A model generated the notes under the pieces. That model saw only the letters and a program-made list of their open reading frames with translations. It was not told the DNA's origin and searched no databases. From the NCBI GenBank assembly GCA_019637225.1, contig JAHBWC010000041.1, positions 1 to 64,000 on the forward strand: a stretch of 64,000 nucleotides of DNA, read 5' to 3'. Each line of letters opens with the position of its first letter. Position 1 is the stretch's first letter. This DNA comes from Labilithrix sp. GTDB taxonomy: Bacteria; Myxococcota_A; Polyangia; Polyangiales; Polyangiaceae. Position numbers and translations under genes: made by a program. Below, in pieces: positions 50,832 to 59,051 of the stretch.

Positions 50832-51134
50832 TCAGCTCGGCGCGCCCGGCGCAGCCGACGCGTCGGCGAGCAGCTGCTTCCAGTGAAGCCCGTCGATGCC
50901 ACCGAGGAGGTCGGCCGCGCGCTCGATGAAGGTGACGAGCGAGCTCATCGCGAGGGGCACGCCGCGTTCGGCGAGGTCGCGACGGATGCGGTCGAGCGGC
51001 GTGAGCAGCCAGCACGTCTGGCAGACGAGCCACGCGAGCCAGTCGCATGTGACCTTCGAACGCTCGTAAGGCGCGGGGAGCGAGCGAAGCGTGGTGCGCG
51101 CACCGCGTAGCTTGAGGGTCCGTCGCCGGTCCCT
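50832..51134 (-). mobile_element. IS66-family transposase remnant
   Basis: A ~100-codon open frame on the minus strand with no start codon or ribosome site, opening after a TGA (51135-51137) and ending at a TGA (50832). Its translation includes VTCDWLAWLVCQTCWLLTPL, DRIRRDLAERGVPLAMSSLV and TFIERAADLL. These match the IS66 TnpC segment around the 'rVTCxWxAWLV...LdRlRRDLAxRGvPmAmStL' region. The catalytic DDE core is missing. No terminal repeats were found. It adjoins (11 bp) the lower-GC block 51146-54429. Confidence 0.7.
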
Positions 51135-51145
51135 TCAGCGTCGCG

Positions 51146-52204
51146 TCACCAAGCCGCCGCTTCTGCAGCGCTCACAGTACGGACGAGGCGGAATCCAACG
51201 CTGGGGCTGAAGGCGTTCTTTCGAGGGAGCGTCGCAACAACAGTAAGGGTCTGGTACGCGAGCCGAAGAATGGGTGGAGTTCCGTTGAACGCCCCGCCAC
51301 TGATCACGAAGTGCCCCGACTGGTCGAGTACTGCTTGCGGATCGATCTGCGGACCGAAGCCGACGGTATCGGTCTCCGGGACAGATGCAGTCAGCTCCAT
51401 CACATTCCCCATGATGTCGAAGAGCCCCCATGGATTCGGCTTCTTTAAACCGACGGGATGTGTCTCGTTGTCGGAGTTGGCGCAGTACCAAGCCGCTTCC
51501 GTCAGATGATCGATAGCGATACAGCTCTCGCTTGAAGGCTCAAATCGTCCAGAATAGAATGTTGTCGTCGTTCCAGCCCGAGCCACATATTCGAACTCGA
51601 CCGAGGTAGGAAGACGATATCCGTCGCACTGGTAGTAGGATGGCGTTGTCTGCCGGTAGCCCGTGCACTCGAAGTCCTCGCCCACACGGCCTGAGCAACC
51701 GAGTAGTTCGACGCAAGGTTGGAGTCCCTCTCGTCTCGACTTCTCGTTTGCGAACGCGACGGCTTCGTGCCATGTAAGCCTCGTCGCAGGACACGACGGT
51801 TCGGAGCAGGTCCGAGCGCCGTCGAATCCTCTCTCTAACTCCGGCGCAGGTGGCTGGATGCGATAGCCAACGGAAGTCCACTCCGCGTGCGTCACCTCGT
51901 GGTGACCGACGAGCAAGGGGTGCGTTAGTGTAACTTCGCGTTGCTCTTCCGAGTACCGGCCGCGCCACGGTTCGTCCTTCGGCGAGCCGCGAACGTAGCA
52001 TCCAGCGGGGATGAGGCACATCCCGTCATGACAGCGCGGTGTAACGGTGGGATGACTGCAGGTATTTTGCTGTTCGATTGACTTTCCTCCGTCGGATACT
52101 TCGACCGCGCCACTCGGTGGATGAAGTCTCTTGCTGCAAGATAGTGTGCAGGTGAGAAGTACTACGGCGCCTATCGAGGACAAGACGCTAAAGGTTCGTG
52201 CCAT
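51146..52204 (-). CDS. SUMF1-fold (formylglycine-generating-enzyme-like) lipoprotein
   Basis: 352 aa from the ATG at 52204, which begins a signal peptide with lipobox TLSC. SUMF1/FGE features: CLIPAGCYVRGS, HHEVTHAEWTSVG, TRLTWHEAVAFANEKSRREG, YRLPTSVEFEYVARAG, PNPWGLFDIMGNVMELTA, HFVISGGAF, SVGFRLVR. The paired catalytic Cys of real FGE are replaced (end reads GFRLVR, not GFRC), so sulfatase activation is unlikely; a binding role is inferred. Three Cys in the middle probably form disulfides. GC is clearly lower than the surroundings. It overlaps the metalloprotease gene by 17 bp. Confidence 0.78.
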   Translation of the reverse strand: MARTFSVLSSIGAVVLLTCTLSCSKRLHPPSGAVEVSDGGKSIEQQNTCSHPTVTPRCHDGMCLIPAGCYVRGSPKDEPWRGRYSEEQREVTLTHPLLVGHHEVTHAEWTSVGYRIQPPAPELERGFDGARTCSEPSCPATRLTWHEAVAFANEKSRREGLQPCVELLGCSGRVGEDFECTGYRQTTPSYYQCDGYRLPTSVEFEYVARAGTTTTFYSGRFEPSSESCIAIDHLTEAAWYCANSDNETHPVGLKKPNPWGLFDIMGNVMELTASVPETDTVGFGPQIDPQAVLDQSGHFVISGGAFNGTPPILRLAYQTLTVVATLPRKNAFSPSVGFRLVRTVSAAEAAAW

Positions 52205-54320
52205 TAGTTCCCGCCTGCTGATCGAATCTGTTGAACTTAGCGCTGCCAAGCGCCAAGTTCGTCTGGGCCCTGGCGCGAATATTCGGCCACGTAAAGCTTC
52301 CGCTCACACTTCCAAGGATCGCGAAGATCTCGGAGAGCGAAAGATTGGCCGTATTGACCTTGCCATTGATCGCCCAGAGAAACGTCAGCCAGTCGTACTC
52401 GCTCGACACGTCGGCGGCCGGACAGAACTTGCGCACCCAGCCCGTGGTCTGGCCGTAAAACGAGTCGTAGGCCGGCATGCCGGTGTTAATCGGAACCGGC
52501 GGTGCGACCCCATACGGAGCCGGAACAGGCACGCCGTTCACATAGAATGTCGCGAAACGACGCACATCCTTGTAGTAGGTAAAGCGTGCGTCCGAGTCTT
52601 TGTTGTTCATGATGCGAGTCGCGAAGAAGTGAGCGAATCCCTCCGCTTGCGCGCTCTTAACGTTGTGCCTCGACTGGAGACAATGTTTTCGATTGCCGTC
52701 CCGAACGTGGTCGCAGGAGCAGTTTCCCAACCCGATGTCAGCGAATCCTCCACTTCCGGGCCCACCGGCCGCAGCCATCTGTACGGAGTGCCCGAGCTCG
52801 TGCCCGACCACGTAGGCGTCCTGAGTCGAGTGAACCGATGTCGGACGGAGGGTGCCAGTATTCGGGTCCACCGCTAGATTCTGACCAAAAAATGCATCAT
52901 TCGCGTCCGCACAAGCCTCACCGCAGAGTATTTGTCCCGACGGCAACGCATAGTGAAACTCGGGAAAGTTGCAGCAGCCTGTCTCCGTGTGGAGGTTCAA
53001 CGGGGGGGCGCTGCCATTGCCCAAACCATCGTCCCCCATCCGAAGGAGGCGCGCGAGGACTGAGGCGACACGGAGGACGTGTTGGTCCGCGACGGTGCTC
53101 GCGTGGACGTTGGCCGCGCCGATCGGCATCCCGGTCGTCGGCGACGACGCGATGACGACCTGCGCGATGAAGGTCCGCGCCGGCGTCAGGCGGAGCTGTC
53201 GTGAGAGTGAATAGTAGATCCCGTCGAACTGGGCCCATCGCTCGAACGACGATGTCGAGACTTCGATCCTAGCATTCTGCGGGCAATACCTCACGGCGGC
53301 CGGCGTGCAGCCGCTAGCGTTGAGACGCCCGCTCCAGCGCAGGGCACCGCTCTCGTAGATCGCGGCGTTCGCGTAGGCAGCAGGATAGTTGGTAAGCACG
53401 GCGTCCTCCGCGGGGACGTTCGTGGGCGCGCCGACGCCGAGATCACGGTAGCCCGTCGGCCGTAGCGAGATGCAGGTTGGCGTCGTCACCGGATAGGTTG
53501 CGCCGGGACAGTACGGTAGCGGGCCTGGATCGACCGGCGGGATGATGAAGCTCTGCGCCGCCGCGCCCCCAGCCGATGGCGTCGCGAGGTCACCCTCGCG
53601 CGACATGCTGTCACCGATGTCTTCCTCGTCCTCGACGAGGGCTCCCGTGCCGACGTTCCCGTCGGCACTGACCGCCGCCTTCGAAGCCAGCCGCCGCGCC
53701 TTCCGAGTAAGCACGTCGGCTGGGCTCTCGTCGAGAGGCACGCCATCCAACTTGCCGCGGCGGCCGCCGAGCTGCGCCAGCTGGGCATCCCGCTCTGCCG
53801 CCGAGACCGCCCCCTTGTTCCAGGGGCTCGTGCGGCGCCCGAGCGACGCGAGGCGCACGAGCTCGCCATCCTCGTCGGAGGCGAACGCACGGGCCCCGTC
53901 CCGCGAAAACGAGAGGAAGAGGAGTCGCGCGGGAATCCGCTGCGTGAAACCATCGCGCGTATAGCGCGCTTCCGCCGTCACACGTGCGAGCGTACCCCAG
54001 GGCACGATAGGACTCGAGGCGGGCGCCCACGACAGCACCCGACGCTCGCGTGCTGCAAGAACGATCTTGCCCAGCGACCGCGTGCGGTGCACGCCGAGGC
54101 CATCGAGCTGGAGCACGATCTCGGTGTCGACTTCGGCGTCTTCGTTGTTCTGGACCTCGAGCGCGTACGTGCTCGCCCCGCCTCGCTCCGCGAGCACACC
54201 GTCGATCTTCCAACCGAGGGTCACCGTGGACGAGCTCGCGGACGACGGCGTCGGGTCCTCCGTCGGGTGCGTCGAGCCCCCCGCGGAGCGCCGCTTGGAC
54301 CTCGTCCTTGTTGCCATCAC
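52188..54320 (-). CDS. HExxH zinc metallopeptidase, main frame of a frameshifted gene
   Basis: 710 aa in the main frame from the ATG at 54320. The zinc site is VVGHELGHSVQ with a likely third ligand in SAQAEGFAHFFATR. Before it are a beta-rich N-terminal domain (VTLGWKIDGVLAERGG, TYALEVQNNEDAEVDTEIVL) and a Cys-containing middle (FHYALPSGQILCGEACADANDAF). As annotated it lacks a signal peptide. A lipoprotein signal lies directly upstream in another frame (54277-54429), and removal of one G from a six-G run would join them into 746 aa. Lower GC than neighbours, especially 52188-53230. Adjacent to the SUMF1-fold lipoprotein gene. Confidence 0.75.
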   Translation of the reverse strand: MMATRTRSKRRSAGGSTHPTEDPTPSSASSSTVTLGWKIDGVLAERGGASTYALEVQNNEDAEVDTEIVLQLDGLGVHRTRSLGKIVLAARERRVLSWAPASSPIVPWGTLARVTAEARYTRDGFTQRIPARLLFLSFSRDGARAFASDEDGELVRLASLGRRTSPWNKGAVSAAERDAQLAQLGGRRGKLDGVPLDESPADVLTRKARRLASKAAVSADGNVGTGALVEDEEDIGDSMSREGDLATPSAGGAAAQSFIIPPVDPGPLPYCPGATYPVTTPTCISLRPTGYRDLGVGAPTNVPAEDAVLTNYPAAYANAAIYESGALRWSGRLNASGCTPAAVRYCPQNARIEVSTSSFERWAQFDGIYYSLSRQLRLTPARTFIAQVVIASSPTTGMPIGAANVHASTVADQHVLRVASVLARLLRMGDDGLGNGSAPPLNLHTETGCCNFPEFHYALPSGQILCGEACADANDAFFGQNLAVDPNTGTLRPTSVHSTQDAYVVGHELGHSVQMAAAGGPGSGGFADIGLGNCSCDHVRDGNRKHCLQSRHNVKSAQAEGFAHFFATRIMNNKDSDARFTYYKDVRRFATFYVNGVPVPAPYGVAPPVPINTGMPAYDSFYGQTTGWVRKFCPAADVSSEYDWLTFLWAINGKVNTANLSLSEIFAILGSVSGSFTWPNIRARAQTNLALGSAKFNRFDQQAGTNGTNL

Positions 54321-54429
54321 TGTCCTCGTTCACCGGGCCCGTGGCGCAGCCTCCGAGAGCCCAGAACGAGGCGATCACCAGTACCGCGACCGCCAGCGTG
54401 GCGCGCGCCGTGCTCCTCATCAAACTCAT
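54277..54429 (-). pseudogene. Out-of-frame lipoprotein signal peptide of the metallopeptidase
   Basis: From 54429 (ATG) the minus strand encodes ATLAVAVLVIASFWALGGC, a classic lipoprotein signal, then ATGPVNEDSDGNKDEVQAAL. The frame passes the six-G run (54282-54277) and then becomes poor sequence. The +1 frame after the run continues GGSTHPTEDPTPSS and the metallopeptidase. One base too many in the run, by mutation, phase variation or sequencing error, explains the split. Confidence 0.7.
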
Positions 54430-54962
54430 CGTTCCCCCGCGTCGGAGAGTCGTCGGCTCACGCCCTCCGGATGTCAGATAGTCCCGAAAACCCCGACACG
54501 ACGTCTTTGGGCCTTAGGAGGCACCGCAGGCCCGTCCGAGCCGCCGCCGCGTCCCATGAACGCAGCGGACGTCACGCTGACACGGAAGGCCGACCTCGTC
54601 GATCACGAAATACACGATCCGCGCTAATTAGCCGGATAACGAACGCGTACTGGACCGCTTGGCTACATCTCGGCCTACTGTCCGTGAGGGTCGCTCGCGG
54701 TCCACGTGAGGAGTTTCACTCCTTGTGCAACGTGCGATGCGGTGTTCGGCGCACGAGTCGCGCAGACGAGGTCATCGACCGTGCTCCTCTCGACGAGGCT
54801 CGCGCGGGTCGGCGGCGAGGCGCTCAGCGGGTCTCGCACGGCGTCGTCTCCACCTGTTGCGCCTCGGTATGGGGCGCTTCGAGGGTATCGGCACCCGGAA
54901 GGCCTCGGCATGCCCGCCTCGCATCGAGCTCGCCTACCCGAGTAGCGGCCTTTCACGCTCTC
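54430..54962. other. 533-bp region without a supported gene
   Basis: Both strands were read. Frames such as 54675-54956 (-) and 54706-54945 (+) have no ribosome site, signal or recognisable motif. A locally AT-rich spot lies at 54610-54640. GC is below the window average, as in the neighbouring 51.1-54.4 kb block, so this may be the degraded flank of a transferred segment. No IS ends or tRNA were seen. Confidence 0.4.
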
Positions 54963-56384
54963 TCAGCTCGACGCCGGCGCCGCCGCGTCGGCGAGCGGCG
55001 CCCTCTCCGCGACGCGCGCGGAGGGCGCGCTCGCGAGCCAGGCGTCGAGATCCGCAAGCGCCCGATCCGCCATCGCCTGGTAGCGCTCGCGCTTTCGCAG
55101 CTTCGCGTCCGCCGGCGGCGGGATGCACGCCCAGGTGATGTTCGACGGCTGGAACCGGTCCGTCTCGCGCGCCAGGTGCGTCCGGATCCCGCCGAGCGCC
55201 GTGGTCTCCGGCGGAGGCGTCACGGACTCGCCGCGGAGCGCCTGCGCGAGCAAGACCGCGCAGACGAGGCCGCCGGCGCAGCTCTCGACGTAGCCCTCGA
55301 CGCCGGTGATCTGCCCGGCGAGAAAGACGTTCGGGAGCGCCTTGAGCTGCATGCGCTCGTCGAGCATCCTCGGCGCGTCGACGAACGTGTTTCGGTGCAC
55401 GCTGCCGAAGCGCAGGATCTCGACCTCCTCGAGCCCCGGGATCATCCGGAAGACGCGCGACTGGTCGCCGTACGTCATGCGCGTCTGGAAGCCGACGAGG
55501 TTGTAGGCGGTCATCGCCTGGTCCTCCGGCCGGAGCTGCACGACCGCGTAGGGCCGACGTCCCGTGCGCGGATCGGTGAGACCGACCGGCTTCATCGGGC
55601 CGAAGGCGAGCGTGCGCTCGCCGCGCGATGCCATGACCTCGATCGGCAGACAGCCCTCGAAGTACCGCACGTCCTCGAACGCCCTCGCCTCGACCTTCTG
55701 CGCCTCGACGATCGCGCGGACGAACGCGAAGTACGCGTCCTTCTCGAACGGACAGTTCACGTAGGCCTCGTCGCCGGTCGCGGCGGCGTCGCGCACGCCG
55801 TTCGACTCCGTGGGATCGCCCTCCGCGCCCTTGCCCCAGCGCGACTGCTTGAAGACCTTCGACCAGTCGATCGAGTCCGCGCTGATGATCGGCGCGATCG
55901 CGTCGTAGTACGCGAGGTGGGACGCGCCGACGACGCGCGCGAGATCGGTCGCGAGGGCGTCGCCCGTGAGCGGGCCGGTCGCGAGGATCACGGGCTGGTT
56001 CGCCGACGCCTCCGGGATGCGCTCCACGATCTCGTGGCGAATGTGGATCCGCGGGTGGCTCGAGATCCGCGCGGTGACCGTCGCGGCGAAGAGATCGCGA
56101 TCGACCGCGAGCGCCCCGCCGGCCGGCACGCGCGCGACCGCGGCGGCCTCCATGACGAGAGAGCCGGCGCGCCGGAGCTCCTCCTTCAGGAGACCGACCG
56201 CGTTGACGAGGGCAGCGCCGCGCATCGAGTTCGAGCAGACCAGCTCGCACAGGCTGTCCGTGTTCTGCGCCGGCGTTCGAGCCTTCGGCTTCTGCTCGAC
56301 GAGCTCGACGTCGATCCCGCGCTCCGCGAGCTGGAAGGCCGCCTCGCACCCCGCGAGGCCGGCGCCTACTACAATCACCTTCAT
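54963..56384 (-). CDS. trmFO: Folate-dependent tRNA (uracil-5-)-methyltransferase TrmFO
   Basis: 473 aa from the ATG at 56384. FAD-binding start [24 protein letters not shown], then [10 protein letters not shown] (catalytic-Cys region), [77 protein letters not shown] and [16 protein letters not shown]: the standard TrmFO block order (family ~435-470 aa). It makes m5U54 in the T-loop of tRNA with methylenetetrahydrofolate and FAD. The downstream end is 530 bp from the metallopeptidase gene. It is divergent from kinase 2. Confidence 0.95.
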   Translation of the reverse strand: MKVIVVGAGLAGCEAAFQLAERGIDVELVEQKPKARTPAQNTDSLCELVCSNSMRGAALVNAVGLLKEELRRAGSLVMEAAAVARVPAGGALAVDRDLFAATVTARISSHPRIHIRHEIVERIPEASANQPVILATGPLTGDALATDLARVVGASHLAYYDAIAPIISADSIDWSKVFKQSRWGKGAEGDPTESNGVRDAAATGDEAYVNCPFEKDAYFAFVRAIVEAQKVEARAFEDVRYFEGCLPIEVMASRGERTLAFGPMKPVGLTDPRTGRRPYAVVQLRPEDQAMTAYNLVGFQTRMTYGDQSRVFRMIPGLEEVEILRFGSVHRNTFVDAPRMLDERMQLKALPNVFLAGQITGVEGYVESCAGGLVCAVLLAQALRGESVTPPPETTALGGIRTHLARETDRFQPSNITWACIPPPADAKLRKRERYQAMADRALADLDAWLASAPSARVAERAPLADAAAPASS

Positions 56385-56472
56385 AGGATTACGAACGGGT
56401 CTACCCACGGCGGTTCGGGGCGTCCAGCCGAGAAGCGGACGAGGCGCCGGATCGTGTTACTCTCCGGAGCGC

Positions 56473-57921
56473 ATGACGATGGCCCGCGTCAAGCCCGGCG
56501 ATGTGCTTGGCGGCAAGTACAAGGTCGAGCGCGTCCTCGGCGTGGGCGGAATGGGCGTCGTCGTGGCGGCCAAGCACGTCGACCTCGGTCAGCGGGTCGC
56601 CTTGAAGTTCATGCTCAAGGAGGCGATGGCGGATCCCTCCCACGCGGAGCGGTTTCTCCGCGAGGCCAAGTCCGCGGTCCAGCTGAAGAGCCTCCACACC
56701 GCGCGCGTGCTCGACGTCGGTCGCCTCAAGAACGACGAGCCGTTCATGGTCATGGAGTACCTCGACGGTCGCGACCTCGACGCCGAGCTCCAGGCGCGCG
56801 GCCCGCTCCCGCCGCAAGTCGCGGTCGACTACATCCTGCAGGCGAGCGAGGCGCTCGCCGAGGCGCACGGCCTCGGGATGATCCACCGTGACGTGAAGTT
56901 GAAGAACCTGTTTCTCACAGCCGGCGTCGACGGCCGCCCGCTCGTGAAGATGCTCGACTTCGGCCTCGCGAAGACGCTCGGCGCGCACGGCGACGTCTCG
57001 CTCACGGCGACGAACTCGGTCTTCGGATCGCCGCAGTACATGTCGCCGGAGCAGATGCGCTCCGCCAAGGACGTGGACGTCCGGAGCGACATCTGGTCGA
57101 TCGGCGTCTGCCTCTACGAGCTGCTCACCGGTCGCGTCCCGTTCGACGCGCAGGGCGTCGCGGAGATCTGCGCGATGGTCCTGAAGGATCCGGTGCCGCC
57201 ACCCTCGCAGTTCGTGCAGGGCCTGCCGAGCGATCTCGAGGCCGCCGTCCTCCGGTGCCTCGAGAAGGACGTGACACGCCGGTTCCAGTCGGTGGCCGAG
57301 CTCGCGTTCGCGCTCCAGAGCTACGCCTCGGACGAGGCCTCCGCGCGCCGCATCCTGCACGTGATGCAGACCGTGCAGAAGGCCGACCACGCGACGATCG
57401 TCACGAGCGGCCAGAGCGACCTCGAGGGCGGCGCGAAGACGATGAACGCGTGGGACTCGGGCATGCCGGCGCGCAGGCCGACGCCCCTCCTGACGCGTCC
57501 GCAGCTCGTCGGCGCGTTCGTCGGCGTCGCGTTGCTCGGGATCGTCGGCGCGGGCGGCATCACGCTCGCCGTTCGGAAGCGCAACGCGCGCGCCGTGCCC
57601 ACGGCGCTGGTCGCGGAGTCGCCGGCGCCCTCGGCGGCGACCGACCCTCCTTCGACGGCGCCCGGCGCGCCCGGCGCGAGCCCCGTCCCGGAGCCCCCGA
57701 GCGCTCCCGACGCGCCGGCCGCCGACTCGAGCGAGCCTCACGCGGCGGCGTCGTCGGGCCCCAGCTCCCCGATCGCCTCGGGCACCTCGACCGCGAAGCC
57801 CGTCGCGACGGCCGGCGCCCGCCCGAGGACACCTCACGCGCCGGCGACGGCCAAGGCGACGGCCTCGCCTTCGGCCACGCCGCCGAAGAAGAGCCCGGGC
57901 GGCGGCGCCGAGTACATGTAG
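56473..57921 (+). CDS. Membrane-anchored serine/threonine protein kinase (2)
   Basis: 482 aa from the ATG at 56473. GVGGMGVVVAAKHV Gly loop, VALKF (K44), HRDVKLKN (H138, D140, K142; the usual Pro after Lys is Leu), DFGLAK (D162), GSPQYMSPEQMR, DIWSIGVCLYELLTG. Catalytic residues are present. A membrane helix lies at ~340-360 (LVGAFVGVALLGIVGAGGITLAV) followed by a ~120-residue Pro/Ala/Ser/Thr-rich outside tail. It is 52 bp upstream of the TPR/PEGA gene at 57974, so these are probably one operon. Confidence 0.92.
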   Translation: MTMARVKPGDVLGGKYKVERVLGVGGMGVVVAAKHVDLGQRVALKFMLKEAMADPSHAERFLREAKSAVQLKSLHTARVLDVGRLKNDEPFMVMEYLDGRDLDAELQARGPLPPQVAVDYILQASEALAEAHGLGMIHRDVKLKNLFLTAGVDGRPLVKMLDFGLAKTLGAHGDVSLTATNSVFGSPQYMSPEQMRSAKDVDVRSDIWSIGVCLYELLTGRVPFDAQGVAEICAMVLKDPVPPPSQFVQGLPSDLEAAVLRCLEKDVTRRFQSVAELAFALQSYASDEASARRILHVMQTVQKADHATIVTSGQSDLEGGAKTMNAWDSGMPARRPTPLLTRPQLVGAFVGVALLGIVGAGGITLAVRKRNARAVPTALVAESPAPSAATDPPSTAPGAPGASPVPEPPSAPDAPAADSSEPHAAASSGPSSPIASGTSTAKPVATAGARPRTPHAPATAKATASPSATPPKKSPGGGAEYM

Positions 57922-57973
57922 CGCGCGCCGCGCCCGCAACTTGTTCCACACGTCCGTTTCGAATTCGACGACA

Positions 57974-59026
57974 ATGGCCGCGATGCGTCGTGGCATCGCC
58001 CTTGGTCCTGCCTTCGCGGCCCTGCTCTGCTTCGTCTCCATCGCGCCGGACGCGCGGGCGCAGGCCGACGTGGCCCGCCAGCACTTCGAGGCGGGCAAGA
58101 AGCTGCGCGATCAGGGCGACTGCGCCGGGGCGATCCCCGAGTTCAACGTCAGCCTCGCCGCCGACAAGTCGGTCGGCGCTCTCTACAACCTCGGCTACTG
58201 CCACGAGCAGCTCGGGCAGCGGCAGCAGGCCTACGACGCCTACAAGCAGGCGCAGCAGCTCGCGAGCGCGAGGAAGGACGACCGCCTCCGCGAGGTCAGC
58301 GGAGCGCTCGCCGGGCTCCTCGAGACCCCTCACATCCGCCTCGTCCTCCCGCAGCCGCTCCCGGACGGGATCGAGATCCGCGTCGACGGCGAGCTCGTAC
58401 CCGCGAGCGTGTACTCGGCCGAGACCGTCATCTTCACGAAGGACGCGCAGAGCCACACGGTCACGGTCACCGCCCCCGGCTACGAGGACCGCAACGAGGT
58501 CGTCGCGACGAAGCACGTCAAGCCGATCGAGCTCCGTCCCAAGCCCACCGCGACCGAGCCCGACCCTCCGCCTCCACCTCCGACCCCCACCGTCGAGGCC
58601 GGCGGATGGACCTGGCAGCACTGGTCCGGCCTCGGCGCCACCGCGGCCGGCGTCGGACTTCTCGCCGTCGGCAGCGTGATGTTCATCTCCTACGTCCTCG
58701 ACGAGAGCAGCCTCTACGACCGGTACCAGACCGCGAAGAAGTGCCCGCGCGCGCCCGAAGACACGAAGCTCTGCGCCGTGGCGAGCGAGCAGGCCACGCG
58801 CGACGATCTGCGCGGGCAGTACGATCAGAACGAGCGCGACGTCCGCGACAAGGCGCCGGTCATCCTCGGCACGGCGATCGGCGGCGCCGTGCTGATCGGC
58901 GGCGGCCTCCTTCTCTACCTCACCGCCCCCCGAGGGCGCGCGAGCGACGCGACCACCGGCGGCCTCCAGGTCCTGCCCATCCTCGGGCAGACGACCCAGG
59001 GAGCGGCCCTCACGGGCACGTTCTAA
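57974..59026 (+). CDS. TPR-PEGA-like protein with two membrane spans (module C)
   Basis: 350 aa from the ATG at 57974 (57983 is the alternative). Signal peptide FAALLCFVSIAPDARA; TPR units (ARQHFEAGKKLRDQGDCAGAIPEFNVSL; ALYNLGYCHEQLGQRQQAYDAYKQA). A PEGA-like stretch follows (LPDGIEIRVDGELVPASVYSAETVIF... VTVTAPGYEDRNEV). After a Pro-run are two Gly-rich membrane segments (GLGATAAGVGLLAVGSVMFI; ILGTAIGGAVLIGGGLLLYL). It ends GAALTGTF. Same build as 27730 and 31336. It follows a kinase rather than a lipoprotein gene. Confidence 0.75.
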   Translation: MAAMRRGIALGPAFAALLCFVSIAPDARAQADVARQHFEAGKKLRDQGDCAGAIPEFNVSLAADKSVGALYNLGYCHEQLGQRQQAYDAYKQAQQLASARKDDRLREVSGALAGLLETPHIRLVLPQPLPDGIEIRVDGELVPASVYSAETVIFTKDAQSHTVTVTAPGYEDRNEVVATKHVKPIELRPKPTATEPDPPPPPPTPTVEAGGWTWQHWSGLGATAAGVGLLAVGSVMFISYVLDESSLYDRYQTAKKCPRAPEDTKLCAVASEQATRDDLRGQYDQNERDVRDKAPVILGTAIGGAVLIGGGLLLYLTAPRGRASDATTGGLQVLPILGQTTQGAALTGTF

Positions 59027-59051
59027 CGCGCGTCCGCGCGATCGCGGCGGC

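Noticed and set aside
50728-51048. 106-codon minus-strand frame
   Set aside because: It is out of frame with the IS66 remnant and antisense to the kinase end; Arg/Ala-rich without motif.
54675-54956. 93-codon minus-strand frame in the gene-free region
   Set aside because: No ribosome site, motif, signal or supportive composition.
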